A stretch of DNA of 64,000 bases from Ideonella_A intermedia_A. GTDB lineage: Bacteria > Pseudomonadota > Gammaproteobacteria > Burkholderiales > Burkholderiaceae_C. This document shows positions 32,848 through 41,545 of the stretch, piece by piece (the first letter of the stretch is position 1; the number at the start of each line of letters is the position of its first letter). The notes beneath the pieces are model-generated. The model was not told the DNA's origin and made no database searches. It worked only from the letters and a program-made list of their open reading frames with translations. The position numbers were made by a program, and so were the translations under genes. The stretch spans positions 1-64,000 of the forward strand of contig CALRPU020000010.1 of NCBI GenBank assembly GCA_943370175.1. The letters run 5' to 3'.

Positions 32848-34872
32848 TCAGCGCTTGCGGCTCAGGCCGGCGCAGGCGGTTTGAGCGTCACGTCCGTCGT
32901 CGTCGCCCAGGTCCATCAGCGGCAGCAGCCCGAGCACGGGATTGACCGCCACCAGCAGCGCCGCGGGGATCAGGCGCTGCAGGATCGGGCCCTTGTCCAG
33001 CGTGATGCTGGGCTGGCCGAGGGTGCCGCCGACCCGCACCGGGGTGCGCAGGGCCAGCGGGCTGAAGTCCTTGGGCGCCACCCGGGCCACGAGCGCCAGG
33101 CGCTCGTCGGCCAAGGACACCGACCCCTCCAGCCACAGCGTCGAGTCGCGCGTGTCGACCACGGCGGTGCGCACCTGCACCACGCCTTTGCTGATGCCCA
33201 GGTCGGCGACCGCGCATTGCACCGGCAAGGCGTCGTCGCCGCGCAGGCTCACGCCCAGCGCCTGGGCGATGTCCAGGCCGGCGGCCTCCACCGCCACGTG
33301 CGACACCTGGCCGCGGGTCAGCACCATTCGCGCTTCGCCCTGCGCGCTGGCCAACAGTTCGGCCGTCGACCGGCCGCGGCCTTGCACCTCGATCCGCGCG
33401 GCCACCCGCCCGGCGACCCAGGGCGGTTGACCGGATTCGCGGTCCTGGCTGATCCATTGGTCCAGCTTGACGCCGGTGACAACGAGGCGCGTCGTCCACG
33501 ACGCCAGCGGCGCTCGACCGTCCAGGCCCACCTCGCCGCGGATGCGCCCCTGCGCGAGCTGAGCGTCCAGCGCGTCGATGCGCAGCACGCCGCCGGTCAG
33601 CTGCACCGTGGCCGCCAGCGGCTGCACCGACTGCAGCCGCGGGTGGCCCAGCTCCAGCCGGTCCAGCGCCACGGCGACGTCCGCGTCCATGGCCGCCAAG
33701 GACGCCAGGTCGAAGGGGCGGCTGGGCAGCGTGCGCTGGTTCTTGGGCGGTGGCTCGCCCGCCACCGCGCCGCCGATGGCCGGGCCCAGGTCCTGCAGCC
33801 AAAGCACCGAGCCGCGCAGCGACCCGCTGAGCTTGGGCACGCTGCCCGCCGGGGTGTCGAAGCTGAAGTCTCCGGCCAGCGCGCTGCGGCCGATGCGGGC
33901 CCGCGACACCGCCGCAGTCCAGCGGCTGCCGTCACGCATCACCGTGCCCTTCATCGCGAAGGCCGGCGTGGTGGGCAGGGTCAGGCGCAACGGCGCGCCC
34001 ACCGCGGCGAGCGACGGGCCGCTCAGCTCGAATTGGCCATTCAAGCCCTGGCGCCCGGTCAGGTCGCGCACTTCGCCTTTGAACCACCCGTGTGCCTGCC
34101 CCACGTGCAGGCGAACCTCCACGGGGATCGGCGGCGCGATGGCGGTGGTCAGCCACGGCAGCGCGTCGCTGCTGCTGGCACTGAAGGTCACCGGCAGGCC
34201 GCGGTAGCGGCCCTTCGCCTGGGCCACCAAGGCCAGCGGGCCGGTCGACCCGACCACCGTCTCAGCGGGCGATGGGCCGGGGGTGATGGTGCCGTCGAGG
34301 CTCAACGCCAGCGGGGCATCGTTGACGCTGACGGTGGCGGCGTCGAGCCGCCACTGGCGCAACTGCAGCCGGTTCAGCAGGGGGCTGCTGTCCTGGTCGC
34401 CGGTCGCACCGAACTGCCAGCTGGCCTGGCCGTCCGGGCGGCGTTCGGCGTGCACCTCGAGCGTTGCAGCGCCGAGGAATTGCACGGCCACGGGACCGCC
34501 GCGCACTGCGTTCAGCAAGTCGCCATAGCGCAGGTGCAGGTCGGCTTGCTGGGCCTCGACAAAGTGGGGCCGGGCGCTCCAGGTGGGGTTGGCGATGGCG
34601 GCCCGGTCCAGGTGAAGTCGCACACCGCCCCACAGCTTGAGTTGCAGGCCTTCCAGCGTGACCGGGCGCCCGACCGTGCGGCCGAGCCAGGCCTGGGCCG
34701 GCTGGGCCAGCATCGGCCAACCGTGCCACTCGGCCCAAGCCAGCGCGAGCGACGCGGCGCCCATCAGCGCCACCGCGCCCGCGGCGGCCCATCGGCCAAC
34801 GTGCCGTGACCGCCGCGGTGAGGCGGTGGGGGTGGGAGCGGTGGCCGGCGACGGCGTCAGGACTTCTTCCAC
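32848..34872 (-). CDS. AsmA family inner-membrane/periplasmic protein
   Basis: About 674 residues from a GTG at 34872, which overlaps the end of csbD by 16 bases. One N-terminal membrane helix (WAAAGAVALMGAASLALAWAE) is followed by a large beta-rich periplasmic domain starting with the AsmA signature (GRTVGRPVTLEGLQLKLWGG) and ending with the DUF748/AsmA C-terminal block (VDTRDSTLWLEGSVSLADERL, GTLGQPSITLDKGPI, LIPAALLVAVNPVLGLLPLM). AsmA-like proteins are lipid-transfer bridge relatives affecting outer-membrane lipid. There is no other start in frame near the helix, so the GTG is the best choice. Confidence 0.85.
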   Translation of the reverse strand: MEEVLTPSPATAPTPTASPRRSRHVGRWAAAGAVALMGAASLALAWAEWHGWPMLAQPAQAWLGRTVGRPVTLEGLQLKLWGGVRLHLDRAAIANPTWSARPHFVEAQQADLHLRYGDLLNAVRGGPVAVQFLGAATLEVHAERRPDGQASWQFGATGDQDSSPLLNRLQLRQWRLDAATVSVNDAPLALSLDGTITPGPSPAETVVGSTGPLALVAQAKGRYRGLPVTFSASSSDALPWLTTAIAPPIPVEVRLHVGQAHGWFKGEVRDLTGRQGLNGQFELSGPSLAAVGAPLRLTLPTTPAFAMKGTVMRDGSRWTAAVSRARIGRSALAGDFSFDTPAGSVPKLSGSLRGSVLWLQDLGPAIGGAVAGEPPPKNQRTLPSRPFDLASLAAMDADVAVALDRLELGHPRLQSVQPLAATVQLTGGVLRIDALDAQLAQGRIRGEVGLDGRAPLASWTTRLVVTGVKLDQWISQDRESGQPPWVAGRVAARIEVQGRGRSTAELLASAQGEARMVLTRGQVSHVAVEAAGLDIAQALGVSLRGDDALPVQCAVADLGISKGVVQVRTAVVDTRDSTLWLEGSVSLADERLALVARVAPKDFSPLALRTPVRVGGTLGQPSITLDKGPILQRLIPAALLVAVNPVLGLLPLMDLGDDDGRDAQTACAGLSRKR

Positions 34873-35075
34873 ACGCTGTCGACCTGGTCCTTCCACTGAT
34901 CGAGCTGGCGGTTGGCGACGTCCTTCGCCTCGCCCAGGCGTTGGCGCAACTTGCCCTTGAGCTGGCTGCGCCGCCCCTCGGCGACTTGGCGGTCGTCCCC
35001 GGTGAGGTGACCCCACTGTTCGACGGCCCGGCCGGTCAGCTGCTTCAACTGTCCCTCAATTCGGTCGCGGTTCAT
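34857..35075 (-). CDS. CsbD-like small stress protein
   Basis: 72 residues, charged and helical: MNRDRIEGQLKQLTGRAVEQ, HLTGDDRQVAEGRRSQLKGKL, ending DQVDSVWKKS. This is the CsbD/YjbJ pattern, usually general-stress induced, of unknown biochemical role. Upstream AGGAAACACC gives a good ribosome site. It precedes the AsmA-like gene with a short overlap, suggesting co-transcription. Confidence 0.88.
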   Translation of the reverse strand: MNRDRIEGQLKQLTGRAVEQWGHLTGDDRQVAEGRRSQLKGKLRQRLGEAKDVANRQLDQWKDQVDSVWKKS

Positions 35076-35344
35076 GGTGTTTCCTTTCTCGTGGCGAGCA
35101 CGTGAATGACGATGAGCTCAATGTAGGCAGCCGGCTGGCCCCGGCCCATCGGACAAGCGCCGAAAGCCGTGTAGGACATCGGCGTACACGGCCACCCCAC
35201 CCGCCGCACCTCGCGCCACGCGGGCGCCCCGGCTCGGTCCCGGGTGTGGATTACCCGCCCTGCGCTTGTTCGCCGCCTGTGCTTCAATCCTGCCCTCGGC
35301 GCTGCCAGCGACCTGCAACGGCGCGCTGTCCACTGGAGTCGACC

Positions 35345-36481
35345 ATGCCAGGCTTGCTGCCCCACATTGATCCCGAAGGCTTGCTGGAGTATTCCGTGGT
35401 CTACACGGACCGCGCCCTCAACCACATGTCCCAGAACTTCCAGCAGGTGATGCGCGGCATCTCCGGCATCCTGAAGGAGGTGTATGCGGCGAAGTCGACG
35501 GTGGTGATTCCCGGCAGTGGCACCTATGGGATGGAGGCCGTGGCACGCCAGTTCGGCAGCGGGCGCAAGTGCCTGGTCATCCGCAATGGTTGGTTCAGCT
35601 ACCGCTGGACGCAGATTTTTGACGCCGGGCACATCCCGTCCGAATCGGTGGTGTTGAAGGCCCGCCGCACCGAGGCGGGCGCCCAAGGCGCGTTTGCGCC
35701 GGCGCCGATCGCCGAGGTCGAGGCCGCCATCGCGCAGCACCGCCCCGAGGTCGTGTTCGCGCCCCACGTCGAAACCTCGGCGGGCATGATCCTGCCCGAC
35801 GACTACCTCAAGCGTGTGGCCGACGCGGTGCACGCCGTGGGCGGCCTGTTCGTGCTGGACTGCATCGCCTCCGGCGCCATCTGGGTCGACATGGCCGCCA
35901 CCGGTGTCGACGTGCTGATCAGCGCGCCGCAGAAGGGTTGGAGCGGCTCGCCCTGCTGCGCCTTCGTGATGCTCAGCCCGCTGGCCCGAGAGCGCATCGA
36001 CGGCACCACCAGCACCAGTTTCGCGGCCGACCTGAAAAAGTGGCTGCAGATCATGGAAACCTATGAAGCCGGCGCCCATGCGTACCACACGACCTTGCCC
36101 ACCGACGCGCTGACCAAGACCTACGCGGTGATGCAGGAAACCCGCCAGTACGGATTCAGCAAGGTGCGCGCCGAGCAGCAGGCGCTGGGCGACGCCGTGC
36201 GCCGGCTGCTGGTCGAGCGTGGCTTCAAGAGCGTGGCCGCCGCCGGTTTCCAGGCGCCGGGCGTGGTGGTCAGCTACACCGACGACGCCGGCATCCAGTC
36301 GGGCAAGAAGTTCATGGCGGTGGGGCTGCAGACCGCGGCGGGCGTGCCGCTGATGTGCGACGAGGGCGCGGATTTCATGACCTTCCGCATTGGCCTGTTC
36401 GGCCTCGACAAGTTGCACAACACCGAACGCAGCGTCGCACCCATCGCCCACGCGCTGGACGAGATCATGGCCACGGCCTGA
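35345..36481 (+). CDS. Class V aminotransferase (alanine/serine-glyoxylate type)
   Basis: 378 residues from the ATG at 35345 (MPGLLPHIDPEGLLEYSVVY). PLP fold-type I, class V: PGSGTYGMEAVARQF near the N-terminus, DCIASGAIWVDMAATGVDVL, and the PLP lysine in ISAPQKGWSGSPCC. The end (FRIGLFGLDKLHNTERSV) matches glyoxylate aminotransferase-like proteins. In a methylotroph a serine-glyoxylate transaminase would be attractive, but the N-terminus does not look like classical SgaA and no serine-cycle genes are near, so substrate is left open. The 269-base gap upstream to csbD shows no further gene. Confidence 0.8.
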   Translation: MPGLLPHIDPEGLLEYSVVYTDRALNHMSQNFQQVMRGISGILKEVYAAKSTVVIPGSGTYGMEAVARQFGSGRKCLVIRNGWFSYRWTQIFDAGHIPSESVVLKARRTEAGAQGAFAPAPIAEVEAAIAQHRPEVVFAPHVETSAGMILPDDYLKRVADAVHAVGGLFVLDCIASGAIWVDMAATGVDVLISAPQKGWSGSPCCAFVMLSPLARERIDGTTSTSFAADLKKWLQIMETYEAGAHAYHTTLPTDALTKTYAVMQETRQYGFSKVRAEQQALGDAVRRLLVERGFKSVAAAGFQAPGVVVSYTDDAGIQSGKKFMAVGLQTAAGVPLMCDEGADFMTFRIGLFGLDKLHNTERSVAPIAHALDEIMATA

Positions 36482-36672
36482 CGGTGCACACCCGGCGCGC
36501 TGGGTCGGCGCGCTGGCGCGGGTGTCTCCATGACGCCACAAGGGCCGTCGCGCAGAGAAATAGTCGGTGTTTACCCCTTCCCGCATAGGATGATGGTTCG
36601 GGGGCGGTGGCTGTGCAGGGCTGTACGGTGCTCAAACGCCCTGTTGACGGTGCGCGAGAGCGCCACACACCC

Positions 36673-37056
36673 ATGGGAATTTCCAGCACACGGGCAGCAA
36701 GCGCGGCGCCACCCGACCGCGCGCCGCTGCCCGTGTTTGACACTTGCGCTGGCGGCAAGCGGCTCGTCACCGCCATCATCGAATCGCCGGAATTCGACCC
36801 GAGCCTGGCCCGGCAGGCCCGCGAGATCCGCGGTGCGGCGGTGGCCCATCAGCGCGCATTGGGCCGCGGCACCACGGTTCACCTGGTCCAGGTCTTCGAC
36901 GAGCGTGGCCCGCAGTCGCGGGTGGAAGACATGCTCGCCCAGGCGCAACCCGGCGCCTTGGTCGTCTTCTTTGGGCGCACCGCGGCGGAATGCCGTTCCC
37001 TGATGCAGGCCTTGGGCCTTGCGCTGCCGGTGGCGCCCAGCCTGGCGTTGCACTGA
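36673..37056 (+). CDS. Hypothetical protein beside the two-component genes
   Basis: 127 residues from an ATG at 36673 (MGISSTRAASAAPPDRAPLP), with an in-frame alternative at 36607. A likely alpha/beta domain: GGKRLVTAIIESPEFDP, LGRGTTVHLVQVFDE, and GALVVFFGRTAAECRSLMQA. The alternating pattern resembles a small Rossmann-like or receiver-like fold, but no family is recognised. It ends 34 bases from the convergent response-regulator stop. Possibly a real gene; the reverse-strand reading is worse. Confidence 0.45.
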   Translation: MGISSTRAASAAPPDRAPLPVFDTCAGGKRLVTAIIESPEFDPSLARQAREIRGAAVAHQRALGRGTTVHLVQVFDERGPQSRVEDMLAQAQPGALVVFFGRTAAECRSLMQALGLALPVAPSLALH

Positions 37057-37090
37057 CACGGCGCGGGCGCCGGCTGGCATTCGCGCGGGG

Positions 37091-37753
37091 TCAGGCCTGC
37101 AACAGCCCCCAGCGCAGCGCCACCAAGGTGAGTTCCGACTGATTGCCGGCCCGCAGCTTCTGCTTGACGTGGTACAGGTGAGTGCCCACGGTGCTCGTTG
37201 ACAGGCTCAGGGCTTCGGCGATCTGCGCCACGCTCCTGCCCTGGGCCAATTGGATGAAGACCGAGAACTCGCGCTCGCTGAGCAGGTCTGCCGGGTTGTC
37301 CTCGCCGTCGATTTGCGCCATGGCCAGGGCTTGCGCGGTCTGCGCGTCGACGTAACGGTCGCCGCGGGCGACGGTGGTGACCGCGGCGATCAACGCCTCG
37401 GGCGCGCTGCGTTTGGCCAGGTAGCCCATGGCGCCAGCGCGCAGCACGCGCCGCGGGTGGGCGGTGTCCTCGTGGGCCGACAAGGCCAGCACGCGCGCCT
37501 TCGGGTCTTGGGCCAGCAGGCGGCGCACCGCCTCCAAGCCGCCCATGCCCGGCATCGACAAGTCCATCACCACGACGTCGGGCTGGCACTGCGGGTAGGC
37601 CGAGCAGGCATCTTCGCCGTTGCCGGCCTCGGCCACCACCTCGATGGGCACCGCGCCTTGCGCGCTGGCCAGCAGCATGCGAAAGCCCATGCGCACCAGC
37701 GCATGGTCGTCCACCAGCATGACGCGGATCACCTTGAAGTCTGGGGCGCCCAT
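37091..37753 (-). CDS. LuxR-type response regulator, divergent from pqq genes
   Basis: 220 residues: receiver VIRVMLVDDHALVRMGFRML with phospho-acceptor Asp64 (VVVMDLSMPG) and LAKRS, then LuxR-type helix-turn-helix (LLSEREFSVFIQLAQGRSV, SLSTSTVGTHLYHVKQKL). Its start lies 25 bases inside the 3' end of the histidine-kinase gene, so they form an operon and a cognate pair. Position next to pqqA suggests control of PQQ synthesis and/or PQQ-dehydrogenase genes, as NarL-type regulators do in other methylotrophs and ethanol oxidisers. Confidence 0.9.
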   Translation of the reverse strand: MGAPDFKVIRVMLVDDHALVRMGFRMLLASAQGAVPIEVVAEAGNGEDACSAYPQCQPDVVVMDLSMPGMGGLEAVRRLLAQDPKARVLALSAHEDTAHPRRVLRAGAMGYLAKRSAPEALIAAVTTVARGDRYVDAQTAQALAMAQIDGEDNPADLLSEREFSVFIQLAQGRSVAQIAEALSLSTSTVGTHLYHVKQKLRAGNQSELTLVALRWGLLQA

Positions 37754-39213
37754 GCCGTGAGCTGCTGAGGTTCGGTGCCGCCGGGCGCGGCGTGGGTGAT
37801 GGGCAGGTCCACCGTCAGCAGGACGCCCCCACCATCGGCCGCGGCGACGGCGAAGCGCCCCTGCAAGGACTCGACGCGCTCGCTGAGCCAGCGCAGGCCG
37901 TGGTGGCCAGCGGGGTTGGCGGCGGCGGCCTCGGGCATGCCGCGGCCGTTGTCTTGAAGGCACAGGCGCACCCGGGCCTGGCCGGCATCGTCCGAGTCCG
38001 ATTCGACCCGCAGTGACAGGCGGCTGGCCCCGCCGTGGCGCAGCGCGTTGGTGATGCCTTCTTGCGCGGCCCGGTACAGCGCCAGCGCGGTGTCGCTGCC
38101 CAGGGCCAGCGCGCCCAGGCGCACCTCCAGCTGCACCTGGGCATCGGCGTGGCTGCGGCGGGTGCGCTCGACCAGGTCGTTCAGGGCCTCTGCCAAACCG
38201 AAGTTGTCCAGCACCAGCGGGGTCAGCCGGGGGATCAAACCGTGCATCGCGTCGTACAGCCGCGAAGACTCGTCCGCGATCAGACGCGCCGCTTGCTCGG
38301 CGGTGGCATCGAGGGGGCCCACGCGCTGCGCCACCGACAGGGCCAGGCTGCGGATGGCGGTCACCGATTGGCCCAATTCGTCGTGCAGCTCGCGCGCGAT
38401 CATCTTGCGTTCCTGCTCGATGTGGTGGTCGATCCAGCGGGTCAGCTCGCGGCTGTCGGACAGCTGTTCTTCCGCGCGTGCGGCGCGGCGCTCGGTGGCG
38501 ATGTGTTCGCTGAGCACGCCCACCATGCGGTTGAAGGCGGTGCCGATGGCCGCGGCCTCGGTGCCGGGCAGCGGCGGCAACTTGACGTCGAAGCGGCCGG
38601 CCTGCAGCGCGTCCAGCGCGCTGACGATGCGACCGAAGGGCCGCACCGTTCGACCGACGGCCCAGAACACCAGCGCGTTCACCACGACCAGCAAGCCCAG
38701 GCCGCCCAAGGCCAGCGGCACGAAGGAATCCCAGGCGTCCAGCACCGCGCGCGTGGCGTTGGACCGCACTTCCAGACGACCACCTGGAAACTGGATCGCC
38801 TGCACCGATTGCGGGGGCAACACCAGGCGTGCGAACCAGTCGGGCGCGTCGCGCCCGGCCTTGTACAGCGACGGCGGCGAGGTGTAGAGCACCGCGCCCT
38901 GCTCGTCGTACAGCGAGATGTCGTTCGACCGGATGCGCCCCAGGCTTTGAAGGAAGCCGAGCAGTGCCGGCATGCCTTGCGCCGCATAGCGCCACGCGGT
39001 GCGGTTCAGCAGCTGGGCTGCCACGCGGTTCGCGGCCACGGTCTCCTCGTTGACCGACTCGCGCATGCCGCGCAGCTGCAGCGCCAGCAGCACCGCCACG
39101 AACACCAGCGTGAGCGCGCCAACGATCAGGTTGATCGTCACCCTCAGGCTCAGGCCACTTGGCGGACGCAGCGGCGTGGCCGTGGGGCGGGACAACGTGG
39201 GCGATGAAGACAC
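37729..39213 (-). CDS. Membrane histidine kinase (HisKA_3), divergent from pqq genes
   Basis: About 494 residues from a GTG at 39213 (SSSPTLSRPTATPLRPP). Membrane helix VTINLIVGALTLVFVAVLLA, a periplasmic sensor of about 130 residues, second helix LALGGLGLLVVVNALVFWAV, HAMP (GRTVRPFGRIVSALDALQAG), the NarX-type phospho-acceptor His in MIARELHDELGQ, and ATPase motifs NALRHG, DNGRGMP and GHHGLRWLSERV. In-frame ATGs at 39285 and 39294 would add 24-27 residues but lie inside the palindrome at 39282, so they are less likely. No start has a clear SD. Ligand unknown. Confidence 0.87.
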   Translation of the reverse strand: MSSSPTLSRPTATPLRPPSGLSLRVTINLIVGALTLVFVAVLLALQLRGMRESVNEETVAANRVAAQLLNRTAWRYAAQGMPALLGFLQSLGRIRSNDISLYDEQGAVLYTSPPSLYKAGRDAPDWFARLVLPPQSVQAIQFPGGRLEVRSNATRAVLDAWDSFVPLALGGLGLLVVVNALVFWAVGRTVRPFGRIVSALDALQAGRFDVKLPPLPGTEAAAIGTAFNRMVGVLSEHIATERRAARAEEQLSDSRELTRWIDHHIEQERKMIARELHDELGQSVTAIRSLALSVAQRVGPLDATAEQAARLIADESSRLYDAMHGLIPRLTPLVLDNFGLAEALNDLVERTRRSHADAQVQLEVRLGALALGSDTALALYRAAQEGITNALRHGGASRLSLRVESDSDDAGQARVRLCLQDNGRGMPEAAAANPAGHHGLRWLSERVESLQGRFAVAAADGGGVLLTVDLPITHAAPGGTEPQQLTAWAPQTSR

Positions 39214-39281
39214 GGGCCGATGGTATCGACCCACCGCGGCGCGCAGGCCGCGGCGCCCTCGGCAACAACCCCTAGGCCGAA

Positions 39282-39310
39282 TCATGAAATTCATGAGGCC
39301 AGATTCATGA
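39282..39310. promoter_or_regulatory. Candidate operator between the kinase gene and pqqA
   Basis: TCATGAA (39282-39288) A TTCATGA (39290-39296) is a perfect palindrome, and a third half-site TTCATGA follows at 39304-39310. It lies in the divergent gap, about 110 bases before pqqA and 70 before the chosen kinase start, and is AT-richer than its surroundings. It is a plausible binding site for the adjacent response regulator. Confidence 0.55.
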
Positions 39311-39417
39311 GCCGCCCACTGGGCATGCGCGGCCCGGGCATCGACCATTCGGCCCAGGCTGATGAAGCCGCTGCAGCGCCATGGGGGTGCTGCGGAATGT
39401 TCGACTGGAGACTCAGA

Positions 39418-39492
39418 ATGACCTGGACCACCCCGACCGCCACCGACTTCCGTTTCGGCTTCGAGATCACGCTGTACATCTCGGCCCGCTGA
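39418..39492 (+). CDS. pqqA: PQQ precursor peptide PqqA
   Basis: A 24-residue peptide, MTWTTPTATDFRFGFEITLY followed by ISAR. The crosslinked residues are at canonical positions: Glu16 and Tyr20 (ExxxY), which become the PQQ skeleton after PqqD/PqqE and peptidase action. GGAG at 39406-39409 is a good ribosome site. It is too short for many gene callers. It lies 94 bases before pqqB with a strong hairpin in between. Confidence 0.95.
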   Translation: MTWTTPTATDFRFGFEITLYISAR

Positions 39493-39516
39493 TTCGCCGC
39501 GGCCTCGCGGCCCGCC

Positions 39517-39537
39517 GCCCTGGGCTGCGCCCAGGGC
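39517..39537 (+). other. Stem-loop between pqqA and pqqB
   Basis: GCCCTGGGC TGC GCCCAGGGC, a perfect 9-base stem with a 3-base loop, 24 bases after the pqqA stop and 49 before pqqB. There is no T run. In other PQQ operons a hairpin here stabilises a short, abundant pqqA message relative to downstream genes; the same role is inferred. Confidence 0.65.
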
Positions 39538-39585
39538 GTGTCGTGAACCCAGGCGCGGGCGCCGCCTGCTTGAACCACATTGCCC

Positions 39586-40506
39586 ATGAAGATCACCGTG
39601 CTGGGATCCGCCGCCGGCGGGGGCTTTCCACAGTGGAACTGCAATTGCGCCAATTGCCGCGGCGTGCGTGACGGCAGCATGCGTGCCAAGGCGCGCACGC
39701 AGTCGTCGCTGTTCATTCGGCCGGACAGCGCGGTCGACGGCGTGTTGTTCAACGCCTCGCCCGACGTCCTCGAACAGATTCGCAGCAGCCGCGTTCTGCA
39801 GCCGGCCCGCCAGCTGCGAGACACCGCGATCGCGGGGGTCGTGCTGATGGACGGCCAGGTCGACCACGCCACCGGCCTGTTCATGCTGCGCGAGCGCGGC
39901 ACGCCCTTGCCGCTGTGGTGCACCGACGCCGTCCACCAGGACCTGAGTGAAGGCAACCCGGTGCTGCGCGTGCTGGGCCACTATTGCGGCGTGGACCGCC
40001 ATGCCATCGCGCTCGACGGCGGCGCCTTCGAGGTGCCTGGTGTGCCGGGCCTGCAGTTTCTTGCGCTGCCGCTGGACAGCAAACCGGCGCCTTACTCGCC
40101 CAACCGCGCGCACCCGATCCCAGGCGACAACATCGGCATGCGCGTGCGCGACCTGGCCAGCGGCAAGACGTTGTTCTACGCGCCCGGCCTGGGCGAGATC
40201 AGCCCCGCTGTGTTCGACGCCATGGCCCAGGCCGACGCCGTGATGGTGGACGGCACCTTCTGGACCGACGACGAGATGGTCGCGCTGGGCATCAGCCGCA
40301 AGCGCGCCCGCGAGATCGGGCACCTGCCGCAGTCCGGCCCCGGCGGGATGATCGAGTGGATGGCCCGCTTGCCGGCGCAAACGCGGCGTCTGCTGATCCA
40401 CATCAACAACACCAACCCCATCCTTGACGAGGACTCGCCCGAGCGCGCCACCTTGGCCCGCGCCGGCATCGAGGTCTGCGAGGACGGCATGAACATCGAG
40501 CTGTGA
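39586..40506 (+). CDS. pqqB: PQQ biosynthesis protein PqqB
   Basis: 306 residues, metallo-beta-lactamase-fold oxidoreductase thought to hydroxylate the tyrosine-derived intermediate. MKITVLGSAAGGGFPQWNCN starts the family; NCANCRG and MDGQVDHATGLFMLRE are conserved, as is AQADAVMVDGTFWTDDEM. The ATG at 39586 is preferred to an in-frame TTG six bases earlier. The stop overlaps the pqqC GTG by 4 bases. Confidence 0.96.
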   Translation: MKITVLGSAAGGGFPQWNCNCANCRGVRDGSMRAKARTQSSLFIRPDSAVDGVLFNASPDVLEQIRSSRVLQPARQLRDTAIAGVVLMDGQVDHATGLFMLRERGTPLPLWCTDAVHQDLSEGNPVLRVLGHYCGVDRHAIALDGGAFEVPGVPGLQFLALPLDSKPAPYSPNRAHPIPGDNIGMRVRDLASGKTLFYAPGLGEISPAVFDAMAQADAVMVDGTFWTDDEMVALGISRKRAREIGHLPQSGPGGMIEWMARLPAQTRRLLIHINNTNPILDEDSPERATLARAGIEVCEDGMNIEL

Positions 40507-41258
40507 ACATGCGCGCCGACATGATCAAGGCCAGCCGCCACCCTGGCGAGCCAGGCACCCCGTGGACCCGCGAGGCGTTCGAGGCGCTGCTGCGCGAGCG
40601 CGGCAAGTCCTACCACATCAATCACCCGTACAACCGCATGCTCAACGGCGGCAAGGCCTCGCCGGAGCAGATCCGCGGCTGGGTGGCCAACCGTTATTAC
40701 TACCAGATCGCGATCCCCATCAAGGACGCGGCCGTGCTGTCGAACTGCCCCGACGCCACGGTGCGCCGCGGTTGGGTGCAGCGCATCCTGGACCACGACG
40801 GCTTCGAGATCGGCGGCATCACCGACCCGGGCGGCGTGGAGGCCTGGCTGCGCCTGGCCGAGGCCGTGGGCCTGAGCCGCGAGGAGGTGACCGACCTGCG
40901 CCACGTGGTGCCGGCGGTGCGCTTCGCGGTGGACGCGTATGTGAATTTCGCGCGGCGCGCGCCCTGGCAGGAGGCCGTCTGCTCATCGCTGACCGAACTG
41001 TTCGCGCCCGAGATTCACCGGCAGCGCCTGGCCACCTGGCCCGAGCATTACCCGTGGATCCATCAGGACGGCTTGTTTTACTTTCGCAACCGCATCGGCC
41101 AGGCGCGGCGCGACGTAGACCAGGGCCTGGCCATCACGCTGGACCACTTCTGCACCCGCGCGCTGCAGGAGCGGGCGCTGGAGATCCTGCAGTTCAAGCT
41201 CGACATCCTGTGGGCGCTGAGCGATGCGCTGGTGACCCGCTACGGGGTCACTGAATGA
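40503..41258 (+). CDS. pqqC: Pyrroloquinoline-quinone synthase PqqC
   Basis: 251 residues. Cofactor-free oxidase for the last ring closure and oxidation to PQQ. Conserved helical core: YHINHPYNRMLNGGKASPEQ, WVANRYYYQIAIPIKDAA, WVQRILDHDG, EHYPWIHQDGLFYFRNR. GTG at 40503 overlaps the pqqB stop (GTGA); an ATG at 40509 is equally possible. The stop overlaps the pqqD start. Confidence 0.96.
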   Translation: MNMRADMIKASRHPGEPGTPWTREAFEALLRERGKSYHINHPYNRMLNGGKASPEQIRGWVANRYYYQIAIPIKDAAVLSNCPDATVRRGWVQRILDHDGFEIGGITDPGGVEAWLRLAEAVGLSREEVTDLRHVVPAVRFAVDAYVNFARRAPWQEAVCSSLTELFAPEIHRQRLATWPEHYPWIHQDGLFYFRNRIGQARRDVDQGLAITLDHFCTRALQERALEILQFKLDILWALSDALVTRYGVTE

Positions 41259-41545
41259 GCGCCGCCGCCACGCTTGTCACCGTGCCGCGCCTGGGTGCGG
41301 GCTTCCGGCTGCAATGGGAGGCCGCGCAGCAGTGCCACGTGCTGCTGTACCCCGAGGGCATGATCAAGCTCAACACCAGCGCCGGTGAGATCCTGAAGCG
41401 CTGCGACGGGCAGCGACCCCTCGCCGACATCGTTGCCGACTTGGAGGCCGCCTTCAGTGCCCAGGGGTTGGCCAAGGACGTGCTCGGCTTTGCCGATGTG
41501 GCCCACACCCAGCGCTGGCTCGTGTGGGCCGAGGCCGCGGCATGA
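41255..41545 (+). CDS. pqqD: PqqA-binding chaperone PqqD
   Basis: 96 residues, a RiPP recognition element that holds PqqA for PqqE. LGAGFRLQWEAAQQCHVLLY PEG, IKLNTSAGEILKRCDGQRPL and ADIVADLEAAF are characteristic. ATGA overlaps join it to pqqC upstream and pqqE downstream, consistent with coupled synthesis of the PqqA-PqqD-PqqE complex. Confidence 0.95.
   Translation: MSAAATLVTVPRLGAGFRLQWEAAQQCHVLLYPEGMIKLNTSAGEILKRCDGQRPLADIVADLEAAFSAQGLAKDVLGFADVAHTQRWLVWAEAAA

Noticed and set aside
35345..36481. Naming the class V aminotransferase sgaA (serine cycle)
   Set aside because: The N-terminus differs from classical serine-glyoxylate transaminase and no serine-cycle neighbour is present, so no symbol was given.
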